DNA from: an uncultured Litoreibacter sp.
GTDB lineage: Bacteria > Pseudomonadota > Alphaproteobacteria > Rhodobacterales > Rhodobacteraceae
DNA: 64,000 nucleotides
Direction: 5' to 3'
Assembly (NCBI GenBank): GCA_947492995.1
Contig: CANLOU010000001.1
Coordinates: forward strand, 372,001 to 436,000
In this document: positions 35,316 through 43,417 of the stretch, one piece after another
How positions within the stretch are numbered: position 1 is the stretch's first letter
Layout of the letters: every line of letters starts with the position of its first letter
The notes under the pieces: generated by a model
What the model was told of the DNA's origin: nothing
The model's database searches: none
The model's input: the letters and a program-made list of their open reading frames with translations, nothing else
Translations under genes and position numbers: made by a program

Positions 35316-35905
35316 CAGTCGGCTCCCAACGTCGCGGCTTCGGGGATCACCGGCAGGTCGTCGCCATGCCCCAGCATGATCGCGATCTGGCGCAGGATCA
35401 TCTCGACCGTGACGGACACCATCAAGGTGAAGCCCACCAGCAGGGACGCCATCATCCACGACCGCGGCACGCGGAACCATTCGGTGAAGGACACGTTCGT
35501 CGGCAGCCACAGGGCCGCCGTTTTGAACCGCCCGCCAAAGCCTGTGACCTCGCCCCAGCCGATTTTGACGGCGGTGACCAGCACCAGCAAGGCGATGAAC
35601 AGCAGGAACATGTTCAGCAGGGCCGCCACGATCCGGGGCATCATCAGCACCAGCATGTCAATCGCCACGAACCCGCCACGCCGGTAGGCGGTGGGTGCCA
35701 CCAATCCTGTCATCCACAACATCATGAAACGCGCGGCCTCGTCCGGCCATGGAAGGGCGTTGTTCAGGACGTAGCGAAAGAAAACCTGCAGCAGGATTGC
35801 AAAGACCATCAACCCAATCAGCACAACCGAGATATGCCGGCCAATGGCCAACAAAGCGCTGTTGATAAGCGCCAGCACACGAGCTGCCCCCAATATCGCT
35901 GTCAT
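35315..35905 (-). CDS. dctQ: TRAP transporter small permease
   Basis: This 196-residue, four-helix DctQ-type membrane protein has a conserved WPDEAARFMMLWM segment near residue 53. It pairs with DctM. GGGAGG lies 4 bases before the ATG. It is the first gene of the TRAP operon; an inverted repeat rich in TTTCG/CGAAA lies at 35941-35970 upstream and is the likely operator. Confidence 0.9.
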   Translation of the reverse strand: MTAILGAARVLALINSALLAIGRHISVVLIGLMVFAILLQVFFRYVLNNALPWPDEAARFMMLWMTGLVAPTAYRRGGFVAIDMLVLMMPRIVAALLNMFLLFIALLVLVTAVKIGWGEVTGFGGRFKTAALWLPTNVSFTEWFRVPRSWMMASLLVGFTLMVSVTVEMILRQIAIMLGHGDDLPVIPEAATLGAD

Positions 35906-35940
35906 AGTCCTCCCGGGCGCCTCACTTCATTGAAAGCGCG

Positions 35941-35970
35941 TTACTTTCGATTAGTCGTAATCCGAAAGAA
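35941..35970. promoter_or_regulatory. Inverted repeat before the TRAP operon, candidate DeoR operator
   Basis: TTACTTTCGATTA (35941-35953) and TAATCCGAAAGAA (35958-35970) form a near-perfect inverted repeat with a 4-base centre. The TTTCG/CGAAA words recur before the deoR-type gene itself. Confidence 0.55.
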
Positions 35971-35987
35971 CCTGTCAAGACTCGTTT

Positions 35988-36749
35988 TCAGCGATGCGCC
36001 TGCACAAGCTCTACTTCATGGGCCCGGCAAAGCGGCATAACCCACGGGTCATGCACCTGATCGGTCACCACAGTGTGTACATCCGCCAGATGCCCCAGCT
36101 TCACAGGCGCGCTGCGCCCGAACTTGCCTGCATCAATCGCCAATATCACGTGCCGGGCATGGGACATCATCGCGCGGCAGACCTGCACCTCGGCCAAATC
36201 GAAATCCAGCAAGGTGCCATCCTCAGCAAGGGCTGCCGCGCCAATTACGGCGAAATCGACGCGGAACTGCCGGATGTAATCCACGGCCTCCGCGCCAAGG
36301 ATCGCGCCATCGGAACGGCGCACCGCGCCGCCGGGCACAATCACCTCAAGGCCAGGAAAAACACGGATTTCGGCCGCTAGATCAACATTGTCGGTGATAA
36401 CCCGCAGCTGTTGATGGCCCGACATCATCCGCGCCACTTGCGCGGTTGTGGTGCCCGCGTTCAAAAACACTGCGCAGGTCTGCGGGATGCGGCCCGCCAC
36501 CGCCGCGCCGATTGCCTGCTTCTGGTTCAGCGCGTCGCCTTCCCGCTCGGCGGGAGCCGCATATTCGACGCCGCCCACGACGGTCGCGCCGCCGTGAAAC
36601 CGCACCACGTGATGCAGCTCGGCCAACACCTGAAGGTCCTTGCGAATGGTCTGCGGAGAGGTGGCAAATTGCTCTGCCAAATCCTCCACCCGCACCCGTT
36701 GTTGGGCTTCAATTAAATTCAGAATTTTGCGCTGTCGTTGGCTGAGCAT
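35988..36749 (-). CDS. DeoR/GlpR-family regulator of the sugar operon
   Basis: The 253-residue regulator has an N-terminal DeoR helix-turn-helix (residues about 5-57, VRVEDLAEQFATSPQTIRKDL) and a C-terminal DeoR sensor domain (NAGTTTAQVARMM, LGAEAVDYIRQF), which normally binds a phosphorylated sugar. ATG 36749 follows GAGGGG. The sulfoquinovose operon of E. coli is also controlled by a DeoR-type protein (CsqR/YihW), which agrees with the proposed pathway. It lies immediately upstream of the TRAP genes on the same strand. Confidence 0.85.
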   Translation of the reverse strand: MLSQRQRKILNLIEAQQRVRVEDLAEQFATSPQTIRKDLQVLAELHHVVRFHGGATVVGGVEYAAPAEREGDALNQKQAIGAAVAGRIPQTCAVFLNAGTTTAQVARMMSGHQQLRVITDNVDLAAEIRVFPGLEVIVPGGAVRRSDGAILGAEAVDYIRQFRVDFAVIGAAALAEDGTLLDFDLAEVQVCRAMMSHARHVILAIDAGKFGRSAPVKLGHLADVHTVVTDQVHDPWVMPLCRAHEVELVQAHR

Positions 36750-36779
36750 ATGACCCCTCACCCAACCCAAACACAAAAA

Positions 36780-36823
36780 CGAAACTAACGAAAGTCTTTC
36801 TGTTTCGCCAAGTTTCGTTTTCG
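36780..36823. promoter_or_regulatory. Cluster of CGAAA/TTTCG words before the DeoR gene
   Basis: Five CGAAA or TTTCG words occur in 44 bp (starts 36780, 36789, 36803, 36813, 36819), including the palindrome GAAAGTCTTTC at 36790-36800. This fits an autoregulatory DeoR-type operator. Confidence 0.5.
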
Positions 36824-36827
36824 TCAG

Positions 36828-37505
36828 TTACGGCGATGGATTCGCGGCCAACCAGCCTGCGATCAGACGGCGGTCATCCTCTGACCCGACTTTGAAATTC
36901 ATCTTGGTCCCTTGCGCAAAGCCCGCAGGGTTGGTCAGCCACTCTTTCAGGGCCTCTTCCGTCCAAACCTGCCCTTCGGCGTTCAAGGCCTGCAGCGCGT
37001 CCGAGTATCTATAGTCCTCGACCGCCCCAATGGGCCGCCCCATGACGCCCACCAGATGCGGGCCAACGCCGTTGCGCTCCCGCTCCAACTGATGGCACGC
37101 CTTGCACTTTCGCATCTGCCGGTCAGCATCGGCAAGTTCCGCCTCGCTCAACGGCGTGCCGGCAACCGCCACAGGCGCATCTTCGGCAGCCTCAGCCTCG
37201 GGCGCAGCCGTGTCTTCTGCAGCAACCTCGTCAGCTTCAGGTTCTGGTGCCGCCTCGGCCTCAGGGGCCGCCTCTGCGACATCCTCGGCGGGGTCTTCCA
37301 CCGGTTCAGATGCCGCCTCTTCAACCGCAGGCTCTTCTTCAACCGCTTCAATCTCTTCCTCGGCAGGCTCCTCCGGCTCGACAACCACATAGGCCAGCTC
37401 GTCCGAGGTCAGGTCTTTCTGGAAAACATAGGCGCTGTCCTTCAACATCAGAAAGGCCATAAGCGGCAGGCCGAGGCCGAACACAATTTTTGTAAAGCGG
37501 TTCAC
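36828..37505 (-). CDS. Membrane-anchored class I cytochrome c with long acidic linker
   Basis: The 225-residue protein has one N-terminal membrane helix (KIVFGLGLPLMAFLML), then about 90 residues made almost only of Glu, Ala, Pro, Val and Asp (about 40-125), then a cytochrome c domain with CKACH haem attachment and the distal Met in GTKMNFKV. It resembles c552/CycM-type electron carriers to cytochrome oxidase. GTG 37505 is chosen because AAGGA lies 6 bases upstream; an earlier GTG at 37532 has no ribosome site. A second CycM-like gene lies at 61.7 kb. Confidence 0.82.
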   Translation of the reverse strand: MNRFTKIVFGLGLPLMAFLMLKDSAYVFQKDLTSDELAYVVVEPEEPAEEEIEAVEEEPAVEEAASEPVEDPAEDVAEAAPEAEAAPEPEADEVAAEDTAAPEAEAAEDAPVAVAGTPLSEAELADADRQMRKCKACHQLERERNGVGPHLVGVMGRPIGAVEDYRYSDALQALNAEGQVWTEEALKEWLTNPAGFAQGTKMNFKVGSEDDRRLIAGWLAANPSP

Positions 37506-37564
37506 ACGGGGTATCCTTCTTGAAACAGACACTGCAGAAATGGGGCGAAACCAGCACCAAACAA

Positions 37565-37599
37565 CCCGCCCGCGTCAAAATATAGCACGTCCGGGCGGG
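37565..37599 (-). terminator. Terminator after the MmcQ/YjbR gene
   Basis: CCCGCCCG (37565-37572) pairs with CGGGCGGG (37592-37599) across a 19-base loop; on the minus strand TTGTTT follows. It ends the iclR-ATPase-yjbR unit. Confidence 0.65.
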
Positions 37600-37953
37600 C
37601 TAAACGCCCAATTCCGCCCGCAGCTTCTTGGTCAGCTTCTCAACCACCATGTCGTAGGACGCTTTGATGTGGCGCTTTAGCTCGTCGTCGCTCAGCCCCG
37701 GCTCTGCATAATGCTGTATCCACTTCATGCCGCGCGACGCCAGATAGGGGGCGGGGCGCAGCCCGTCCATGTCCGGCAGTATCTCGAACGCCATGTCAGA
37801 CACTTTGAAGGTGAAGGCCGGCGCATCGTCTGCCCAGCCGCAGACCGCAAACAGCTTGCCGCCGATCTTCCAGACGTCGGAATTGCCCCACTGCACCACA
37901 TGGGTGGTGGGGCCGATGCTCTTGCAATAGGCGTTGAATTCGTCGCGGGTCAT
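37600..37953 (-). CDS. MmcQ/YjbR-family protein
   Basis: This 117-residue small cytosolic protein is of the MmcQ/YjbR fold (WGNSDVWKIGGKLFAVCGW and RPAPYLASRGMKWIQHY). The family has a double-wing DNA-binding-like fold but no firm function. It starts 3 bases after the ABC ATPase stop, so it is the last gene of that operon, probably a passenger. Confidence 0.85.
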   Translation of the reverse strand: MTRDEFNAYCKSIGPTTHVVQWGNSDVWKIGGKLFAVCGWADDAPAFTFKVSDMAFEILPDMDGLRPAPYLASRGMKWIQHYAEPGLSDDELKRHIKASYDMVVEKLTKKLRAELGV

Positions 37954-37956
37954 GCC

Positions 37957-39015
37957 CTAACGAATACGCGCTTCGCTGGTCGCGTCAAACACCATCGCGC
38001 GTGGCAAATCCAAGGTCAGGCCCACGCGGGTCCCTTCCTCCGAGCGCACGTCGCCGCGTTCCTCCACGATGATCTTCTCGCCGGTGTCGCTCATCAGGTA
38101 GGCGTAGGACACGCCGCCCAAGGCTTCCGTTAGTTCCACCGAATGGGTGTCGCCCGCCGGGTCAATCACCAGATGCTCGGGCCGCAGCCCGAGGGACACG
38201 GCAGCCCCGTCGCCCGGCAAAGACACGTCCACCGCGCAGTCCTGGCGCAGGGCGGGCACGGTGATCTTCCCGCCCGACACGGTCCCGTCAAGGAAGTTCA
38301 TCGCGGGCGATCCAATGAACCCGGCCACAAACTTGTTGTCCGGGTCGCGGTACAATTCCAGCGGGGCGCCCACCTGTTCAATGCGGCCGGCCCGCAGCAC
38401 CACGATCTTGTCGGCCAGCGTCATGGCTTCCACCTGGTCGTGGGTCACGTAAATCATGGTCGCGCCAATTTCCTTGTGCAGGCGCGCGATCTCCACCCGC
38501 ATTTCGACCCGCAGCTCGGCATCCAAATTCGACAGCGGCTCATCAAACAGGAAGACTTCCGGCCCCCGGACAATGGCGCGCCCAATCGACACCCGCTGGC
38601 GCTGACCGCCCGACAGGGCGGCCGGTTTGCGCGACAGATACTCTTCCAGCTTCAGGATGCGGGTGGCCTCCGCCACCTTCTCTTCGATCACGGCCTTGGG
38701 GTGGCCGTTCATCTTCAACCCGAACCCCATGTTCTCTTTCACCGTCATATGTGGGTACAAAGCGTAGGTCTGGAACACCATGGCCACGCCGCGCTCTGAT
38801 GGGTCCATCCGCGTCACGTCCCGCTCCCCAATGGCGACCGAGCCCTCGGTAATTTCCTCAAGCCCTGCAATCATCCGCAACAAGGTCGACTTGCCGCAGC
38901 CCGAGGGCCCCACGAAGACGCAGAATTCACCGTCGCCAATATCCAAATCAACGCCATGCATAACCTGCACGTCGCCGTAGCGCTTGATAACGTCTCTGAT
39001 GGTCAAACCTGACAT
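37957..39015 (-). CDS. UgpC/MalK-type sugar ABC transporter ATPase
   Basis: The 352-residue protein has Walker A (GPSGCGKST), signature ([14 protein letters not shown]), Walker B (VFLFDEPLSNLDA) and the C-terminal TOBE regulatory domain (from about residue 235) of the MalK/UgpC subfamily. It powers the galactoside importer whose binding protein and permeases lie divergently at 39.9-43.4 kb. ATG 39015 follows GGGAG. It is cotranscribed with the IclR regulator. Confidence 0.92.
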   Translation of the reverse strand: MSGLTIRDVIKRYGDVQVMHGVDLDIGDGEFCVFVGPSGCGKSTLLRMIAGLEEITEGSVAIGERDVTRMDPSERGVAMVFQTYALYPHMTVKENMGFGLKMNGHPKAVIEEKVAEATRILKLEEYLSRKPAALSGGQRQRVSIGRAIVRGPEVFLFDEPLSNLDAELRVEMRVEIARLHKEIGATMIYVTHDQVEAMTLADKIVVLRAGRIEQVGAPLELYRDPDNKFVAGFIGSPAMNFLDGTVSGGKITVPALRQDCAVDVSLPGDGAAVSLGLRPEHLVIDPAGDTHSVELTEALGGVSYAYLMSDTGEKIIVEERGDVRSEEGTRVGLTLDLPRAMVFDATSEARIR

Positions 39016-39038
39016 GGGTGGTCTCCCTTTCTGGGGCT

Positions 39039-39836
39039 TCAAGCGTGTTCTTTGATCTGTTCGGGGAAGCGCCAGCTTTCGGCGTCTTCGGCAATGCGGC
39101 TGACGGTGGACTTCATATGCGGCACCAGTTTCGCGAGGCTTTCAAGCGAGTGCCGCGCGGTGGTGGATGTCACCGACAGCCCCCCCAGCACATGCCCGCC
39201 CTGCGTCAGGATCGGCAGCGCCACGCAGATGATGCCCGGCTCGTGCTCCTCGTTGTCATAGGCGAAGCCACGGCTGCAAATGATGTCCAGCTCCGCGCGC
39301 AACGCGCGTCGGCTGGTCAGCGTGTTGTCGGTGAACTTGTGGTAGCTTTGCTGCTCGATGATGCGGGATTGCGCCTCGATCCGGCTCCAGGCCAGCATCG
39401 CTTTGCCAACGCCGGTGCAATAGACGGGGCCAACCTTGCCGGCTTGGCTATACATCTCAACCGGAACGGCGGCGTTGCGTTTGTCGACATACAGAACCTG
39501 CGCGTGGTCCAGCTGCGCCAGATGCACGGTTTCGCCAATCTCCAACGACAAGGCGTCCAGATAGGGCCGGGCAACGGGTGCTATGGACGCGGTCTGCCAC
39601 GCCTGATGGGCCAGTCGTACCAAACGGACACCCAAAGCGTAAACGCCGCGTTCCGACTCAAAGGACACCATCCCCTGCTGCACCAAGGTTTGCAAAAGCC
39701 GGTACAAAGTGGCCTTCGGGTACTCACTTGATTCGAGCAGGTCCGAGAACCGGACCGGGCGCCCAAACGCGGCCACTTGGTCCAGCACATTCAATGCTTT
39801 ACCGACTGTTCCCGCCTCGTTTCCACGCTCAGACAT
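39039..39836 (-). CDS. IclR-family regulator of the galactoside regulon
   Basis: The 265-residue protein has an IclR winged helix (residues about 8-65, ALNVLDQVAAFGRPVRFSDLL) and an effector-binding IclR domain (YCTGVGKAMLAW, ALRAELDIICSRGFAYDNEEHEPGI region). ATG 39836 follows GGGAGG. It is divergent from the binding-protein gene; two inverted repeats in the 120-bp spacer are its likely targets. Confidence 0.88.
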   Translation of the reverse strand: MSERGNEAGTVGKALNVLDQVAAFGRPVRFSDLLESSEYPKATLYRLLQTLVQQGMVSFESERGVYALGVRLVRLAHQAWQTASIAPVARPYLDALSLEIGETVHLAQLDHAQVLYVDKRNAAVPVEMYSQAGKVGPVYCTGVGKAMLAWSRIEAQSRIIEQQSYHKFTDNTLTSRRALRAELDIICSRGFAYDNEEHEPGIICVALPILTQGGHVLGGLSVTSTTARHSLESLAKLVPHMKSTVSRIAEDAESWRFPEQIKEHA

Positions 39837-39872
39837 AGTACCTCCCAAGGCCGCTCCTCCCCGAGTTGCCTG

Positions 39873-39940
39873 TTGACAAGCCTAGCCGAGTCACGGTTAA
39901 GTTTTCAATATGCAAAACTAAGTTTCACTATTTGGAACTT
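39873..39940 (+). promoter_or_regulatory. Promoter and paired inverted repeats in the IclR/binding-protein spacer
   Basis: TTGACA (39873-39878) is a good -35 box for the rightward operon. Downstream lie two inverted repeats: AGTTTT...AAAACT (39900-39919) and AAGTT...AACTT (39920-39940). Position over or just after the start of transcription suggests repression by IclR in the absence of sugar. Confidence 0.5.
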
Positions 39941-39956
39941 ACCTAGGGAGGAAAAG

Positions 39957-41216
39957 ATGCATAAATTTTTGAAAGCGTCCACTGCGGCGCTTGCATTGGC
40001 CGTTGCGGCAACCGGCGCAAATGCAGATGGCCACGCGCTGTCTGGTGACCTCGTCATCTTCTCGGACATGTCCAACCCCGCGCCCCGCGCGGTGATGGAA
40101 GGCATGGTCGAGCGTTTCGGCGAAATGCACCCGGACCTGAACATCGAGCTGACGGTCATCGACCGCGAAGCCTACAAAACCCAGATCCGCAACTTCCTGA
40201 CGGCGAACACGCCTGACGTTGCCAACTGGTACGCCGCCAACCGTATGCGTCCTTACGTGGATGCGGGCCTGTTCGAAGACATCTCCGATGTTTGGGAAGG
40301 CACGTTGTCCGAGGAACTGGCATCGACCAAAGGTGCGATGACCCTCGACGGCAAGCAGTGGGGCGTCCCCTACACATATTACCAGTGGGGCGTGTACTAC
40401 CGCAAAGACATCTATGAAGAGCTGGGCCTGACAGAGCCTACCTCCTTCGACGAGATGAAGGCCAACTGCCAGGCGATCCTGGATTCGGGCCGCAAGTGCT
40501 ACACCATCGGCACCAAGTTCCTTTGGACTGCTGGCGGCTGGTTCGACTACCTGAACATGCGCACCAACGGCTACGACTTCCACTCGGAGCTGATGGCTGG
40601 CAAGCACAAATGGGACAGCCCGGAAGTCCGCGCCACCTTCGCGAACTGGAAAGAGCTGCTGGATATGGGGGCCTTCGTGGACAACCACACATCCTACAGC
40701 TGGCAGGAATCCCTGCCCTTCATCGTCAATGGTGAGGCCGCAGCAATCCTGAAAGGCAACTTCGCCGTGGCTCCGCTGCGCGAAGCGGGTCTGGATGACA
40801 GCAAACTGGACTTCTACCAGTTCCCGGCGATCAACCCTGCCGTTGAATTGGCAGAGGACGCGCCAACCGACACGTTCCACATCCCATCGGGTGCGGCGAA
40901 CAAAGACAACGCAAAAGCGTTCTTGAAGTTCGTCACATCGGCTGAGAACCAAACCATGATTAACGCAGGCGACGCGCTGGGCCAGCTTCCGGTGAACTCC
41001 AAGTCCTCCGTGGATGATGACAAGTTCCTGCTGGAAGGCTTTGAAATGCTCTCCTCCAACTCGCCTGGCGGCGTGGCACAGTTCTTCGACCGTGACGCAC
41101 CTGCTGAAATGGCGAAAGTTGGCATGGAAGGCCTGCAAGAGTTCATGGTCAAGCCAGACAACTTGGACAACATCCTTGCCCGTTTGGATAAAGCCGCAGA
41201 GCGTATCTACAAGTAA
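39957..41216 (+). CDS. Sugar ABC transporter periplasmic binding protein (galactoside)
   Basis: This 419-residue family-1 extracellular binding protein has a signal peptide (about 24 residues, ending near TGANADG) and the MalE-like TAGGWFDYLNMRTNG segment. ATG 39957 follows GGGAGG. It starts the transport-catabolism operon. Substrate is inferred from GH36 and GH42 glycosidases downstream: an alpha- or beta-galactoside, for example a galactosylglycerol or raffinose-type sugar. Confidence 0.9.
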   Translation: MHKFLKASTAALALAVAATGANADGHALSGDLVIFSDMSNPAPRAVMEGMVERFGEMHPDLNIELTVIDREAYKTQIRNFLTANTPDVANWYAANRMRPYVDAGLFEDISDVWEGTLSEELASTKGAMTLDGKQWGVPYTYYQWGVYYRKDIYEELGLTEPTSFDEMKANCQAILDSGRKCYTIGTKFLWTAGGWFDYLNMRTNGYDFHSELMAGKHKWDSPEVRATFANWKELLDMGAFVDNHTSYSWQESLPFIVNGEAAAILKGNFAVAPLREAGLDDSKLDFYQFPAINPAVELAEDAPTDTFHIPSGAANKDNAKAFLKFVTSAENQTMINAGDALGQLPVNSKSSVDDDKFLLEGFEMLSSNSPGGVAQFFDRDAPAEMAKVGMEGLQEFMVKPDNLDNILARLDKAAERIYK

Positions 41217-41223
41217 GCGCGGT

Positions 41224-41285
41224 GGTGGGCAGATTTGCCCACCCTACGCAATGCACATTGTAGGGTGGGCAACACTTGCCCACCC
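41224..41285. repeat. GGTGGGCA/TGCCCACC repeat cluster
   Basis: GGTGGGCA...TTGCCCACC (41224-41242) and GGGTGGGC...GCCCACCC (41263-41285) are two stem-loops. In addition CCCACCCTAC (from 41238) pairs with GTAGGGTGGG (to 41270), so alternative folds exist. It lies between the binding-protein and permease genes and may set the ratio of binding protein to permease. The word GTAGGGTGGGC is common in dispersed proteobacterial repeats. Confidence 0.6.
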
Positions 41286-41379
41286 TCACCCTCCAACAAC
41301 GTATCTGCAAAAGCCCGCATAGGCTTTTTCAAATGCGCTGATTTTATTCCGCATCGACCGACCCGTGGGAGGATCCGTC

Positions 41380-42300
41380 ATGGCAGACGCCACAGTCTCA
41401 ACCGGCACCAGCCAACGCGGCTGGTACAAGCGAAACGAGATCGCGGTCACCCCGTGGCTCTTCCTGATCCCCGGCATCATCTTCTTCATGGTCTACGTGA
41501 TCATCCCGATCTTTCAGTCCTTCTACTATTCCACCCTGTCATGGGACGGCCTCGGACAGGCGCAAAATATCGGGCTGGCCAACTATGCCGAGCTTTGGGA
41601 CGACGACGCTTTCTATACCTCGCTGCGGAACAACTTCATTTGGCTGGCGCTCTATCTGCTGGCCATCCCTGCGGGCCTCGCCATCGCGTTGCTGCTGAAC
41701 CAAACCGTCTTTGGCATCCGGCTCTACAAGTCGCTGTTCTTCTTCCCCTTCGTGATTTCGCAGGTGGTGGTCGGCCTCGTCTTCGGCTGGTTCTACGACC
41801 CCACATTCGGGCTGTTCAACATCGCGCTGGGCACTGTCGGCCTCGGCCCCATCAATGTGCTGGGCGACGAGGCTTACGTCACCTACGGCATCATCGCCGC
41901 CGGCCTCTGGCCGCAAACGGCCTATTGCATGATCCTCTACCTTACCGGGCTGAACGCTGTGGACCCCGAACAGATCGAGGCCGCCCGCCTTGACGGCGCC
42001 AAGCGTTTCAAAATGCTGTGGTATGTCGTCATCCCGCAGCTCAAGCCCGCCACCTTCATCGCCTTCGTGGTGACCATCATCGGGGCGCTGCGGTCGTTCG
42101 ACCTGATCTCCATCATGACCAATGGCGGGCCGTTCGGCTCCAGCCGCGTGCTGTCCTTCTACATGTTCGAGGTCGCGCTGTCGGAATACGGGTTCCGCAT
42201 GGGCTATGGTGCTGCCATCGCCGTGGTGCTGTTCCTCATCATGCTGATCTTCATCACCTACTTCCTCTACTCGATGTATAACGAAGAGAAGGGGCGGTAG
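41380..42300 (+). CDS. Sugar ABC transporter permease, MalF/UgpA type
   Basis: The 306-residue protein has six membrane helices and the EAA-type loop EQIEAARLDGAKRFKMLWYVVIPQL. ATG 41380 follows GGGAGG. The stop codon TAG is created by a mobile element: TA belongs to the gene and G is the first base of the 267-bp insertion; without it the codon would read TAA. The protein end is therefore unchanged. Confidence 0.9.
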   Translation: MADATVSTGTSQRGWYKRNEIAVTPWLFLIPGIIFFMVYVIIPIFQSFYYSTLSWDGLGQAQNIGLANYAELWDDDAFYTSLRNNFIWLALYLLAIPAGLAIALLLNQTVFGIRLYKSLFFFPFVISQVVVGLVFGWFYDPTFGLFNIALGTVGLGPINVLGDEAYVTYGIIAAGLWPQTAYCMILYLTGLNAVDPEQIEAARLDGAKRFKMLWYVVIPQLKPATFIAFVVTIIGALRSFDLISIMTNGGPFGSSRVLSFYMFEVALSEYGFRMGYGAAIAVVLFLIMLIFITYFLYSMYNEEKGR

Positions 42301-42566
42301 GGCCTATGACCTTTCATTTCACACCTTTGGCTTCAGACCAAAATCCATCAGCTCGAGGAGTTTATGCGCAGGCAGGGTGGCCCCCTTCCAAGCATGGACG
42401 ACGAAGTGATGATGGATTTTGGCGAAGTCCTGAAAGGACGCGGCGGAAGGTGCCCCTGCCGTCGTCATTCAGCGCCGACGTTCAACCAGAACGCTGCGCG
42501 CAGAACTCCTTGCCAGAAGCACCTTCCGACACGCGCCAAAGCTGCGAAATGAAAGGTCATAGGCCC
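42300..42566. mobile_element. 267-bp MITE-like element with perfect 21-bp ends and TA duplication
   Basis: The ends are exact inverted copies over 21 bases (GGGCCTATGACCTTTCATTT... at 42300 and its complement ending at 42566), with weaker matching out to about 33 bases. TA lies on both sides (42298-42299 and 42567-42568), the target duplication of IS630/Tc1-mariner-type elements. Inside, CCAAAATCCATCA (42339-42351) and TGATGGATTTTGG (42409-42421) are a second inverted pair. No transposase is encoded. It lies between two permease genes of one operon. Confidence 0.8.
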
Positions 42567-42570
42567 TAAC

Positions 42571-43416
42571 ATGTTTCCGACCCCAATCGAAAAGTCGTCC
42601 CCCGGCGTGCAGATCGCGTATAAAACGCTGCTGCCCATCTCGCTGCTGGTCTGGCTGGCCCCGCTCCTTGCGGTCGCGCTCTTCTCCATCAAGCCCGACG
42701 CGGATTTCACGCAGGGCAACTACTGGGGCATGCCCTCCAGCTTCGAGGGCTTCACCAATTACGGGCTGGTCTTCGGCTCCGACATGCCGCGCTACATGCT
42801 CAACTCGGTGCTCATCACCGTCCCCACCGTCATCGGCTGTATCATCCTCAGCTCCATGACCGGCTTCGCGCTGGGCATCTACAAGTTCAAGGCCAATATC
42901 TGGGTCTTCTTCATGTTCGTCGCGGGCAACTTCGTGCCGTTCCAAATCCTCATGGTCCCCGTCCGCGACCTGACGCTAGACCTCGGCCTCTACAACACAA
43001 TCCCCGGGCTGGTGCTGTTCCACATCGCGTTCCAAACCGGGTTCTGCACGCTGTTCATGCGCAACTTCATCCGGGCGCTGCCGTTCGAGTTGGTCGAGGC
43101 CGCCCGCGTCGAGGGCATCTCCGAATGGCGCATCTTCGTCTTCGTCATCATGCCGCTGATGAAGCCCGCGCTGGCCGCGCTGGCGGTGCTGATCTTCACC
43201 TTCATCTGGAACGACTATTTCTGGGCGGTGGTGCTGACCCAGGGCGTTGAATCACAACCTGTTACAGCGGGCATTACCTCTTTCAACGCGCAGTTCCGTG
43301 CGGCATATCACCTGATGAGCGCGGGCTCCATTGTCGCGGCATTACCGCCGGTGGCCATGTTCTTCCTGATGCAGAAACACTTCATCGCGGGCCTCACCCT
43401 CGGAGCAGTTAAATAA
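42571..43416 (+). CDS. Sugar ABC transporter permease, MalG/UgpE type
   Basis: The 281-residue protein has six membrane helices and the EAA loop PFELVEAARVEGISEWRIFVFVIMPLM. It forms the channel with the upstream permease. The MITE-like insertion removed its original ribosome site, which lay at the end of the upstream gene (AAGGGG); only a weak AAAGG about 15 bases before the ATG remains, so its translation may be reduced. Confidence 0.9.
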   Translation: MFPTPIEKSSPGVQIAYKTLLPISLLVWLAPLLAVALFSIKPDADFTQGNYWGMPSSFEGFTNYGLVFGSDMPRYMLNSVLITVPTVIGCIILSSMTGFALGIYKFKANIWVFFMFVAGNFVPFQILMVPVRDLTLDLGLYNTIPGLVLFHIAFQTGFCTLFMRNFIRALPFELVEAARVEGISEWRIFVFVIMPLMKPALAALAVLIFTFIWNDYFWAVVLTQGVESQPVTAGITSFNAQFRAAYHLMSAGSIVAALPPVAMFFLMQKHFIAGLTLGAVK

Positions 43417-43417
43417 A

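Noticed and set aside
42300-42566. A small protein gene inside the insertion
   Set aside because: Short open frames exist on both strands, but they cross the inverted repeats and lack ribosome sites; the segment is better explained as a non-autonomous element.
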